From Yponomeuta sedellus (Eukaryota > Arthropoda > Insecta > Lepidoptera > Yponomeutidae), in the NCBI GenBank assembly GCA_934045075.1, contig OW203726.1, forward strand, positions 5,031,535 to 5,095,534: 64,000 nucleotides of DNA, in the 5' to 3' direction. The notes under the pieces are model-generated. The model saw only the letters and a program-made list of their open reading frames with translations, had not been told where the DNA came from and did no database searches. Positions within the stretch are counted from its first letter, which is position 1. Every line of letters starts with the position of its first letter. Below are positions 42,380-52,190 of this stretch, piece after piece. A program made the position numbers and the translations under genes.

Positions 42380-43648
42380 CGCTGAGGGGGAACACTGAAG
42401 CCCACGTCAAGGATTCCTACCACTTCACTAGTCAAATTGATGACCTACATTTGACTAGTGAAGAAACAATGGTGAGTTTCGATGTTAAATCCTTGTTTAC
42501 TTGTCTTCCAATACAGGATTGCATTGAGATTGTTAAGAGAAGGCTCAATGAACATGATTTGCCTGTGGAATATGCAGAGCTGTTAGATCACTGCCTAACA
42601 ACTGGCTACTTGGTATGGAATGGTGAGTTTTACATGCAGGTAGACGGGGTAGCCATGGGTTCCCCTGTTTCTCCCGTTGTAGCCGATATTTTCATGGAAG
42701 ACTTCGAGGAGCGAGCCCTGCGAACTGCTCCCGTCCCACCAAGGTTCTATAAGCGATATGTCGATGACACTTTTGCTATTTTACCTACTAGTGGAATAAC
42801 GGCTTTCTTAGACCACCTTAACTCTATAAACAACAAGATCCAGTTTACAATGGAGTTAGAAGCAGATTGTTCTTTAGCTTTCTTAGATGTTTTAGTCATC
42901 AGGAATCCAAATGGAACCTTAGGACATACAGTTTATAGGAAAAAGACCCACACTGATAGGTACCTAAACGGTGAGTCTCACCATCACCCGTGTCAGTTGT
43001 CTACCGTTGGAAAATCTCTGTTACAGAGGGCACACCGAATCTGCGACAAGGACCATCTACCTGCGGAACTCCAGCATGTCAAACGAGTACTTCGTGCAAA
43101 CAAGCTGCAAGTTCCGCGTGTCCGTCGCGGAGGACGTGTCAAACCGGACACAGTCGAGCGAGTTCCAGCCTACCTGCCTTTCGTGAGAGGAGTGACTGAC
43201 AAAATTGGGAGTATTTTGAAACGCGCCTCAATCAGAACCATCTACCAGCCGCCAAGAAAGATACACAAATTCATGCGAAGTGATACACAAATTCAAGCAC
43301 AGGATTCCCTTACAAGAGGCAGGAGTATACAAGCTTGACTGTGAATGTGGTTCCTCGTACATTGGTCAAACGAAGCGTACCATAGCTGAGCGGGTGAAGG
43401 AACATATCGCTGATGTGAAACATAAGCGCTCTGGTAGATCTGCAGTCAGCGAGCATACACTTAGCGGTACCAACCACTTTATACATTTCGATAAAGTTAA
43501 AGTTCTAGCCCGAGAAGACCGTTTCTTTCCTAGAATGATACGTGAGGCAATAGAGATCCGCCGGCATCCAAATTTTAATAGAGATCGTGGTTGGAACATA
43601 CCGGTAGCATGGGAACCAGTGCTTAAGTGCATGAGACCCCCTTGCTAG
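42371..43648 (+). pseudogene. 5'-truncated, frameshifted Penelope-like copy
   Basis: Begins inside the RT domain (TCCTGTCACCGCTGAGG) and matches the minus-strand copy. It is broken at about 43283-43292, where 10 extra bases (ATACACAAAT) follow GCGAAGTG. The extra bases copy the sequence ~24 bases upstream. The frame is open 42364-43338, then resumes in another frame to 43648 with the full endonuclease end. Confidence 0.9.
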
Positions 43649-44397
43649 AAGTGTGACTGTAGAATAAATAATAAAAAATCAATTTAAATTCAATTAATAA
43701 TCGGTATCTTTAAGTTCATATAAAGTAATTAGTTTATAAATTTAATTTTAACTTCAATTACTAATAATCAATATTGTTGACTTTATATAAAAAATAATTG
43801 GTTTGTCTATTTTGGAACGTAACTTCATAATTAACTTTTGTAATTTTTGCCGAGGGTAGTAAACTAACCGTTAATGATTTCTAAAAGACACCTGTCACCT
43901 CAGTCATCCGGGACCACGGCACCTGAAAAAGTGCCGAAACGTTGGAAAATTGTAAAAATGTAATAAACGAGCATAAATCCGTATAAAAACAGTTTTAATT
44001 ATTGCATCCAGTATATATTCCGTTGGTTGCACAGCAGACTTGTTATGTAAAACTATATTTCGTACCCTATTTGTGAAGCCCTGCCTACGTATCCAAATAA
44101 ATAAAATAAAAAAATTAAATAGAACACTCAATGTTTGTATACCATGTGTTTGGTGCTTCTGTGGCTATCCACATCCTCGGTACATCACAATACTGTAATA
44201 AACGCCTGGTGTTTCGTGGATCCGCGCTGTCTCACGAGTACTCATTCGTAGCATTGTTTCCGTGGATACAAATGTGTTTCTACGACTCATTCTGAATAGA
44301 GTTGTCAGGAATTTGTACCAATATATTTTTTTATTATAATTTTATTCTATTTTTACTGAATATTGATGATGTCCTGTTCAGTAAAATTACTATCCTG

Positions 44398-44902
44398 GGA
44401 GCCGATTCTCGCCCATGCGAATTGAAAGCGTAAATGCAAAATATTCGAAGGCTAAGACATTTGTCGCATAAAAATAAGATTAGATTATATTAGATTAGAT
44501 TAGAACTCTTTATTGTACACACTAGAAAACAAATTACATAATAAGGCTTACATATCTAACTATTGCCGTATACAATTGGCGGTCTTATCGCTAAAAGCTA
44601 TCTCTTCCAGATAAGATAAGATAACTCGACAGACTCTTCTTCTTTTTCTTCAGGCTATATTAGTCCACTGCTGGACATAGCCCTCCCCTAATGAGCAAGG
44701 TTGTGCCATCATTGGGGTCAGACTCAGACTCAACAGACTCATCAGTCATTTATTTTCTCATTCAGATTCAATGTACTCGTAGCATGGCGTGCAGAACACA
44801 GATTTTGTCTGTCGCTCGACTTTCTATGTAGAATTCCAAGTCATATCTAAGCTCTAAAGTCGTATACGACTTATTTGCTAATGAAATGAGAATTGGCTCC
44901 CT
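44398..44902. repeat. MITE, GAGCCGATTCTCGC family, interrupted
   Basis: Left end GGAGCCGATTCTCGCCCATG and right end AATGAGAATTGGCTCC. Two foreign pieces sit inside: an AATTGGCGGTCTTATCGC repeat (about 44486-44620) and an RTE-type SINE piece (CTTCAGGCTATATTAGTCC.., about 44640-44720). Confidence 0.7.
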
Positions 44903-44919
44903 GGTCCCAAACTAGGATA

Positions 44920-45050
44920 CCCGGATACGAGTATGGCTACCAGGCAAGGACATCACACACCCAGACTGAGGTAATTTGTACGAAACAAGTGTGGTGGCCT
45001 ACTGTGGGACACGAACCCACCACGATCTCTGTTTTAGTAGTAAGGCGCGT
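44920..45050 (-). mobile_element. tRNA-headed SINE
   Basis: CAGGCAAGGACATCACACAC, CAGACTGAGG, then ACACGAACCCACCACGATCTC (B box complement) and TATAGCTAGACC (A box complement). Reverse relative of 5960-6190. Confidence 0.6.
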
Positions 45051-45116
45051 TTATAGCTAGACCTAAGAAGCAGTTAATTTATTCAATTTATTTGTCGCGC
45101 ATTATATAACTGAGCA

Positions 45117-45404
45117 GGGAGCCGATTTTCGTCAATGCGAATTGAACATCTACGTTCAATTCGCATAAAATATTCGAAGGCTTAGACATTTGCAAAATAT
45201 TCGAAGGCTTAGACATTTGTCGCATAACAATAAGATAGATAACTCGACAGATTCATCAGACATTTATTTTCTCATTCGAATTCAATCTAGCATGGCGTTC
45301 AGAACACAGATTTTGGCTGTCGCTCGACTTTCTATGTATAATTCCAAGTCATAAGCGCTAGAGTCGACGACTTACTTGCTAATGAAGTGAGAACTGGCTC
45401 TGGG
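45117..45404. repeat. MITE, GAGCCGATTCTCGC family
   Basis: GGGAGCCGATTTTCGTCAATG to GAAGTGAGAACTGGCTC. It has an internal local duplication of GCAAAATATTCGAAGGCTTA near 45168-45215. Confidence 0.7.
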
Positions 45405-45419
45405 GTCCTGACAATTCGA

Positions 45420-45940
45420 TATGCATTGCAGAGTCGATTAACCCACAAATAAACAAATAGACTGCCAAGCAATGTACCTCGAATAGTCATCGAATACTAC
45501 GAACTAACTTTTATGAAAGACAGTCCTGCAGACATATTACAACTACCTCACAATTAATTTACTTTGTATCCCATAAAGTGGCATTATAAACAGACCAAAC
45601 GAGGCTTCTTTCCGGTGTGATCAGCCCGAAATTATAGTGTCGAATTATTCTCAGTTAGATCCTCCACTCAATATTGAATACAATACAAAACCACCATACC
45701 TTGAGCCATCAAGATGAGAAACCAAGAGAAACAGAGGGGCCTTTGTAGGTGTTTGTGCGAAATAACATAATTAACATACGTCCTTCTATGCAAACCATTG
45801 TTTCACAAAACGATATATTTAGGCGGTCGTTTTGAAGATATTCGATTCAGATTGGGATTTTGTACAAACAATACAGGTAGCAACTAATAGTAGCCCTGAG
45901 GGCAGCCGGATTTGATAGGTCAGTTAAGTGGTACCTGGCG
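45420..45940. other. no gene seen
   Basis: Non-coding, no recognised repeat. A fragment of the ACCGGCCAAGTGCGAGTC family (AACTGGCAAAGCGCGAGATAG, GGGTTCCGTACC) follows at 45944-46010. Confidence 0.45.
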
Positions 45941-46124
45941 GAATATTATAAAAACTGGCAAAGCGCGAGATAGACTCGTGCACAAAGGGTTCCGTACCAC
46001 TATAATTTTAATATTATATAGGCATTTAAGAGAAATGAGTTTTTTTCATTTAGTTCGGGACTTTATTCGGGTATCCCACGCACAATGGGCGGGAATACTA
46101 TTTACACTAGATTATGTGTTACTT

Positions 46125-46340
46125 AACTAACCGCGCCCCGCAGTGTTACCCGCGGTTTATCGATTTTCCAATGGGCATAAGAAGTTTTCCCGCAGTAAAA
46201 CGTAGCCTATGTATCAATCCAGGGTGTTAGCTAGCTCCATAGCAAATTTTATTAAAATCGTTCCAGCCGTTTAGATGTGAAGAAGTAAAAAACATACACA
46301 CTAACAAACTTTCGCCTTTATAATATTAGTGTGATTAAAT
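46125..46340 (+). repeat. dispersed repeat, CCGCGGTGTTACCCGCGG family
   Basis: CCGCGCCCCGCAGTGTTACC..CGGTTTATCGATTTTCC, AGCCTATGTATCAATCC, AACTTTCGCCTTTATAATAT. The 5' head is changed. Confidence 0.7.
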
Positions 46341-46344
46341 TTAT

Positions 46345-46942
46345 ATTATTTAAAGATTATGTGTTATTTATATTATATATTATTTAAAAAGATTATATAT
46401 TATTCAAAGATTATGTGGTGTTTAATGTTATATTTCGTTTCGTTAAATTATGTTACATTCAATCAATAGCCTGCACTACGACGAGTAGTAGTAGTAGTAG
46501 TCAGTAGCCCTCCCCCAAGGCATGCCACTTGCCTCTGTTCTCTATCTCAGATCGTCGTCCAGCCAGTTAGGGGCTTCCTACGCTGCGTCTGCCAGTCTGC
46601 GGTCTTCATTCGAAAACTTTTGAACCCCGTCGACCAGTTTTTTCTGTTTCTTGATTAGTGCAATAAAGCGTAACAAAGTAACAAACCATCGCTTCTTCGG
46701 CATATGTGACTAGCCCCTTGCCCCTTCAGCTTTATAATCCTATAGGCTTTATTCAGTCACCTGGTTCTTCAGCGAATTCTTTCATTTTTGATGGGATCCA
46801 TCAAAGAGACTCCGAACAAAGCCTGTACGCATTATACATTAATCACCGCAAATTTTTATTAATACTTTTATTGCACTTACTCAAGTGTCCAATACGACGG
46901 ACTTCTAGTTTACTACGGAATTCCAAAAAATCCTTTGTATAG
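46345..46942. other. no gene seen
   Basis: It includes near-duplicate ATTATATATTATT motifs at 46350-46440, a short (TAG)n run at 46485-46500 and a GC-richer patch at 46500-46630 with no recognised coding potential. Confidence 0.4.
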
Positions 46943-46997
46943 TAATATGCCTAAGACCTCTTAGGCGTAATATGCCTAAGACCTCTTAGGCATATTA
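46943..46997. repeat. tandemly duplicated 25-bp palindrome
   Basis: TAATATGCCTAAGACCTCTT plus AGGC(G/A) occurs twice in a row (46943-46967, 46968-46992), followed by TATTA. The second unit forms the near-perfect palindrome TAATATGCCTAAGA/..CTTAGGCATATTA. Confidence 0.8.
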
Positions 46998-46999
46998 TT

Positions 47000-47920
47000 G
47001 GAGGCCCGTTGGCACCATTTGGTACGAAACCCTAAAAATGGAAGCTACAATTTAATAATTAGGCCACCATCATGACTATCATCAGCTTGTGGCTGCGTGC
47101 TGCTGAGTCTTATTGTGGATATTGTCAAGAATGGAGATATTAAAAAAAAATAGTCTGCCTTGAGAAGCCGTGTTACACTTTCATATCATAGAGTCCAAAA
47201 GTAATTTTATTCCCGAGGTATAATAACGCTCGATCCAACATGGGCGCTAGTTAAGTAGTGACGCCATATAATGCAATTATTAATCATAAGGTATCTCTAG
47301 AATATTTTTTGGGGTCTACCTACTATGAAAGCTTATAGAACTCAATAAAACAATTAAATTTGGTGTTTTATTATGTGTCAGTATAACTTCGTATTTCTGT
47401 GTCTGCAAAATGAAAAAAAAAAAAAAATGGTTTTTGTTTGAATTTTTGTAACTTATTTCTATTTATTTTTAGCGGCATTTATTTCTATTAAATTTTAATT
47501 ACAATCTTACCCCAAAGTATTTTTAAAGCATGTGCATCCAACCCTTGAATGTGTAATAAGTTGGAGGCACATGCTATTTCATGATATTTCTAGGCCAGTA
47601 CTATTTCGTGACCACCCAACCGTGGCGTTGTTAATTTCTTAGTTTATCATTGAATAGGGATATAAGTACGCGCGTAGGAAGTTGCTACATCGAATTGTAT
47701 AGAAATATGAGCGTTCTGCCAGCGGATGATGTATTGGGAGGTGCTTTAGTTTCGTGCTTTATTAAATTCTTAGCCTGAGACTTGAGTTCTCTGATCTTTA
47801 TTATAGATCGCTTTAGATAGATGTTGATGAAGCGACTCAGGGTTGTCAGGATCGTGGTAAGTGGCCTACTGAGAGTTTATGTAGATTATGTATCTATTAT
47901 TACATCACATAAACTACTTA
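47000..47920. other. no gene seen
   Basis: Non-coding; a poly(A) run at 47411-47426. Nothing recognised. Confidence 0.45.
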
Positions 47921-47927
47921 GGGCGAG

Positions 47928-48064
47928 TTTCAGAATTGAGAACTTCGCTAAGTAAATAAGTAACTTAACTGTAGTGCGGTCGTTTCGAATTTCTCAGAAA
48001 AGAGCGGGACAGAACGTTCATTAAGTTATTACTTCGCGAAATTCTGAATTCGGAAACCGGCCCT
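47928..48064. repeat. MITE, GGCCGGTTTCAGAATTGAG-like
   Basis: Starts GGGCGAGTTTCAGAATTGAG and ends CGAAATTCTGAATTCGGAAACCGGCCC, forming terminal inverted repeats. The right end is carried into the tandem duplication that follows. Confidence 0.65.
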
Positions 48065-48405
48065 ATAGATAGATAACACTTTATGGTATACAAAGAAATA
48101 AATTCTAAGAAGAACAAATACATTTATTTACAGCGTATCTAGCACAGCAATGAAATAATGAATAAAAAAGGAAAAGACTGTTATGAAACAATGTTTATTA
48201 TTTGTCGGAAGTTATTACTTCGCGAAATTCTGAATTCGGAAACCGACCCTTAGAGATAGATAACACTTTATTGTATACAAAGAAATAAATTCTAAGAAGA
48301 ACAAATATACATTTATTTACAGCGTATCTAGCGCAGCAATAAAATAATGAATTAAAAAAAATTAAGGAACAGACTGTTATGAAACAATGTTTATTATTTA
48401 TCGGA
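48024..48405 (+). repeat. tandem duplication, two ~190-bp units
   Basis: Unit 1 (48024-48209) and unit 2 (48210-48405) both begin AGTTATTACTTCGCGAAATT and run through TAGATAACACTTTA, CAGCGTATCTAGC and GTTATGAAACAATGTTTATT. Unit 2 is longer mainly by an A-rich expansion (TTAAAAAAAATTAAGG). The antisense 88-codon frame is incidental. Confidence 0.85.
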
Positions 48406-48552
48406 CAATCACATATTCTGTGAAACTGACTAACTAGCCATTTACAATAGCGACAGACTGACAAACAAACGTCGTAGGCATCAATATCCCATTTGTTTCC
48501 TGTGGAAACGGACCCCTAAAAATCAGTTTTATTTTAAACGACAAACTATATA

Positions 48553-48809
48553 CAGTCTATTTATTCTTACTTGTCCAATTTAGCAAACAAGATTCTACCC
48601 TTAAACTGTAACTTTTTAGTCCAAAACTGCCATATTTCCATAAATGAAGTAACTTGGAACACTCTTTTAGATAACACGCTGCCAATTTTATAAACATAGT
48701 TCATGATAGTTCATGAATTTGCGAGAAAATGTCTTGTTTAGGCATCTAATCTCAATTTTAAGGTTAGAATCTTGTTTACTAAATTGGACAAGTAAGAATA
48801 AATAGACTG
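48553..48809. mobile_element. 257-bp MITE with TA target duplication, second copy
   Basis: The same length and termini as 27644-27900, flanked by TA. It differs at only a handful of positions. Confidence 0.85.
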
Positions 48810-48939
48810 TAGGCAATCCATGAAAACAAATATTCTATAAAACGTTCACGGTAGTTTCTGATCAGTTACTTTAAGGGCGACTTTGCAACAAAAGTGTAAA
48901 GGTTGACCTGCTGTACACGGTACAACTATCATGTTACCA

Positions 48940-49090
48940 GCAACACAGGTATCAGCTCCAAGCCGCGGAGGGCCAGAGGTCGGAGGCACAATGGAGTGTA
49001 CGAAGGGCATCTACATCTTCACGGAGCGTGCGCCTGCGCTTGCGAGGGGCCCGTCCTACAAGTCTGTGGCTGCTGACCGTACACACAACA
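48940..49090. other. unexplained GC-rich island
   Basis: About 150 bases of sharply GC-rich sequence (CCAAGCCGCGGAGGGCCAGA, GAGCGTGCGCCTGCGCTTGC) in AT-rich surroundings. It follows CAACACAG, a possible acceptor. Three frames stay open, two on + and one on -, and I recognise none of the products. It could be an exon of an unidentified gene or part of a repeat. Confidence 0.3.
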
Positions 49091-49159
49091 TACACAAGCT
49101 TTTCGCTTTTTAATTTGCTGATGATTAGTGGGTGCGAATGGCACTCAAATTTAAACCAG

Positions 49160-49515
49160 TCATTCAAGCATGGGTGGAATTTTTAGCCTCTAAATAGGTT
49201 TTCAAAATTTTTCTTAGCACGGGTTAGTGCATTAAAAAGCACTATAAGTGCATTAAAAAGCACAGGTACAGTAATATAATTCCGATGAAATACTAACTGC
49301 AAAGTAGGTACTCGGGGCTGCAAGTGATGCAAATTACTTCAGCCATATGTCGCTGCCTGTATACGTAATACAGAGAATATTGTAAAGAGGTTCGAAATTT
49401 CACTGATGCCGGTGAGTCGCCCATTAGCTCAGTTGGAAGAGCGCTGGCACGGATAGCCAGAGGTCGCGGGTTCGAATCCCGGCATGGGTGGAATTTTTAG
49501 CCTCTAAAAAGGTTT
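49160..49515 (+). mobile_element. Ile-like tRNA repeat with 5' half-copy
   Basis: Starts inside one unit (GGGTGGAATTTTTAGCCTCT), passes the linker GCAAAGTAGGTACTCGGGGC and TATGTCGCTGCCTGTATACG. It then has the tRNA-like head CGCCCATTAGCTCAGTTGG, AGAGCGCTGGCACGGATAGC, GGTCGCGGGTTCGAATCCCG. The head folds with a 7-bp acceptor-like stem and an intact D stem (GCTC/GAGC). Confidence 0.7.
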
Positions 49516-49889
49516 TTAAAACTTTAATTTAAACCAGTCGTTTTGAGACTGTTTGAAATAAGTACTTTCTTAACGTAAAACACCTAGAACCATTACAGTT
49601 TTAGCAGTGTAGTAACTTGGGGTAGGCGCCGCAGCTACGTATATTACGTAGGTAGTTAATGGGTGCGGATTTACGTATCCGCGAAGGAATCAACCGGGCG
49701 GGAAAAATAAAATAAACGATTAAAAAAAAGATTTTACGAAATTTCCTTAGAGAATCAGTTGAAAGCCAATATCAAATTTATATTTGTATCGTCTAAACGT
49801 ATTGGTAAAGTTTCTTTGTAATCCAGTGTGTTGTTTCTAAATACAAACCAAATTACGTTTGTATGGGAATTGGTCCACGATGGGTAACC

Positions 49890-50905
49890 TTCGATATCAA
49901 CCCTTGTACGTCCCCACTGCTGGGGCGCAGGTCTCTTCCTGCGTCGCGGGAAGGTTAGGTCATACTCCACCACGGGGGCCGGGACCACCAATCTGGGATG
50001 GTGAAGGATTGTAAGACAGTGGCGAGCCTTTACTATAGAAGTTACCTATCAAGCCGCCCATAAGGCATATGACATGTCTTAACGACTACCATTACATGAC
50101 GGCCGGCAACAACGGCTTAACGTTTCTTGCGAAGCGTGGAAGCGCTCGGAAAAATGTCGCTAGTGGCAGTTACGGGACGGTCACCGATCCTACGCCTGAC
50201 TGCACCTGTTGTTGCTTATAAGCAACAATAAATCAAGTAATAAAAAGCTCTTCATCCATGAACTTCAAATAAAAAAGTGGTCACCCTAAAAGGACAACAA
50301 ATGTGGTAAATATATTGTATTTAACTTCTTAATTAATTATCGTGACTAACTCTTTATTACACATTTTTTTTTTTTAATGCACTAACCCGTGCTAAGGAAC
50401 AAATTTAAAAACCTATTTAGAGGCTAAAAATTTCACCCATGCCGGGATTCGAACCCGCAACCTCTGGCTATCCGTACCAGCGCTCTACCAATTGAGCCAA
50501 TGGGCGACTCACGACATCAGTGAAATTTCGAACCTCTTTACAATATTCTCTGTATTACGTACAGGCAGCGACATCTGACTTATACAGAGAATATTGTAAA
50601 GAGGTTCGAAATTTCACTGATGTCGTGAGTCGCCCATTGGCTCAATTGGTAGAGCGCTGGTACGGATAGCCAAAGGTTGCGGGTTCGAATCCCGGCATGG
50701 GTGAAATTTTTAGCCTCTAAATAGGTTTTTAACTCTCTATTGTTATTACCTACTAATTGTATAAATAACCAAGTTAACGTGTACCCAATGTTGTCCCTCT
50801 TTCAATAAATTAATTTTGTTAAACCTAACAACATTTGTCGCATTGTAATTACATTGTTCTTCAAAGATTGTAATAGGTACTCTTTCCTAAGACTATATAA
50901 AGTGA
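49890..50905 (+). repeat. paralog of 26905-27500 split by a SINE palindrome
   Basis: TGCTGGGGCAC family body (49890-50215), then the same tail as 27240-27500. It is interrupted at 50359-50730 and resumes at AACTCTCTATTGTTATTACC. AACTCT(T/C)TATT at 50348-50358 and 50731-50741 marks the target duplication. Confidence 0.75.
50365..50733. repeat. palindromic Ile-like tRNA repeat
   Basis: The left half has AAAACCTATTTAGAGGCTAA, CTACCAATTGAGCCAATGGG. The right half mirrors it: CCCATTGGCTCAATTGGTAG, TTAGCCTCTAAATAGGTTTT. The mirror centre is near 50578 in TCTGACTTATACAGAG. The arms are ~140 bp each and near-identical. Confidence 0.8.
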
Positions 50906-50919
50906 TGAAAACTGTTTTA

Positions 50920-51290
50920 ATACGGATTTCACTTGTTTACTATATTTTAAAAAAATTCCTACGTTTCGGCACTTTTACAGGTGCCGTGGGTATCGGATGA
51001 CTGAGGCGACAGGCGTCTTTTTGAAAGCATTAACTGTTAGTTTACTAACCTCGACAAAAATTACAAAAGTTAATTATGAAGTTACGTTCCAAAATAGGTA
51101 AATCAATTATTTTATATAAAGTCAACAATCAAGTGATTTATTCCAACTACTCGGTTCGGCTAGGCCACGAGCGCTTTGCTGTAAGGTTACCCTTCTGAAG
51201 TCAAGGGTCCACATTTGTTTGGTTAACAGCTGTCCGCCTCGTAGAACAAGCAATAACACAACATAACATAACAAGCCACAACAGATACAG
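50920..51290. mobile_element. Penelope-like 3' tail fragment joined to a repeat tail
   Basis: 50925-51128 matches the terminal tail of the 39949 element (ACTGTTTTAATACGGATTT, ACGTTTCGGCAC..CAGGTGCCGTG, AAGTTACGTTCCAAAATAG). It is cut at GTCAACAAT and joined to CACTCGGTTCG-type tail of the TGCTGGGGCAC family (AAGGTTACCCTTCTGAAGTC). Confidence 0.75.
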
Positions 51291-51583
51291 TGATACTTAT
51301 CGCGACTAGTATCTCACGCTAACTCCTCATCCGTTGTATGCATTCATCTACGCTATGAACATTCAATTGTTATTGTGTAATTGAGATGGGAGTTAAACTT
51401 GAGTTAAGTAGTTAGTCTTTGTCCAATGTGTGCAGCCAGAGACAATCGACAGCACACTTGCAGCCAGAGATAGTCGACTGCAAACCAAACGGAGTAAGGT
51501 GGAGTATGGCCTAGGATTCGCACTACATCCGATCCGAATCCGTGCAAATACGGGTCTAGAAATCTCGGACCTAATTCGGACGG

Positions 51584-51920
51584 GTCCCCTCATAGTTTCG
51601 ATAGCCGTTGTTGCGACAAACGTTGTTGCGATTTTTTTTCTTTTAACAAACAACGTTTTAATTAGATCGGAGATTTTATAGGCGTTTAGATTATGAATTG
51701 CTGGTAGTAATAATAATTTAATAAGTGCTATTTGATTTTTTTTGTTGGAAATATTACGATTGAATGATTCGAAATGACAAGAATTCGAAAATGTTTTTCG
51801 AAACAGTGTCTTTCGCGACTACATCATTCGAGTCCATAAGCTTTCGAACTTATGATGCAGTGGAGAAAAAATTGTAACAACGTTTGTCGCAACAACGGCT
51901 ATCGAAACTACGTAGGGGAC
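51584..51920. mobile_element. nested MITE, GTCCCCT..AGTTTCGATAGCC termini
   Basis: The left end GTCCCCTCATAGTTTCGATA..GCCGTTGTTGCGACAAACG is mirrored at the right end. CTAATTCGGA flanks both sides (51571-51580 and 51921-51930), suggesting a ~10-bp duplication. Confidence 0.65.
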
Positions 51921-52024
51921 CTAATTCGGAATTGAATAGGGGACCCAATCCAATCGAAATCCCAATTCGAATTCGGCTCACGCACTAATCCGATCTCTGA
52001 TCTAAATCCAAGCAATCCTGCTTG

Positions 52025-52190
52025 TACGTAATACAGAGAATATTGTAAAGAGGTTCGAAATTTCACTGATGCCGGTGAGTCGCCCATTAGCTCAGTTGGA
52101 AAGAGCGCTGGCACGGATAGCCAGAGGTCGCGGGTCCCGGATCCCGGTATGGGTGAAATTTTTAGACTCTAAATAGGTTTTTAAATCCAA
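52025..52190 (+). mobile_element. Ile-like tRNA repeat
   Basis: ACTGATGCCGGTGAGTCGCC, ATTAGCTCAGTTGGAAAGAG, GCACGGATAGCCAGAGGTCG, a damaged B box (GCGGGTCCCGGATCCCGG), then TTTTTAGACTCTAAATAGG. Confidence 0.65.

Larger units (their letters stand above)
39949..44003. mobile_element. Penelope-like retroelement, head-to-head pair inserted as one unit
   Basis: Flanked by a 14-bp direct repeat GCATCCAGTATATA (39935-39948 and 44004-44017). The minus-strand copy runs from the centre (about 42375) left to 39949; the plus-strand copy, 5' truncated, runs right to 44003. The arms are nearly identical over 1.6 kb. Each ends in a ~350-bp non-coding tail with GTGCCGAAACGTTGG and CAGTTTTAATTA. The minus arm keeps about 30 more terminal bases (CTCGTGTTAACC..GAAAATAC) that the plus arm lacks. 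Confidence 0.88.

Noticed and set aside
43873..43960. Canonical hammerhead ribozyme in the Penelope tail
   Set aside because: A stem followed by GAAAC is present, but I could not find the CTGANGA core or a proper stem III; kept only as a structured motif.
49420..49490. Functional tRNA gene
   Set aside because: Anticodon loop ACGGATA lacks T33, and the sequence is one of many copies with a fixed repeat body, so it is a SINE head.
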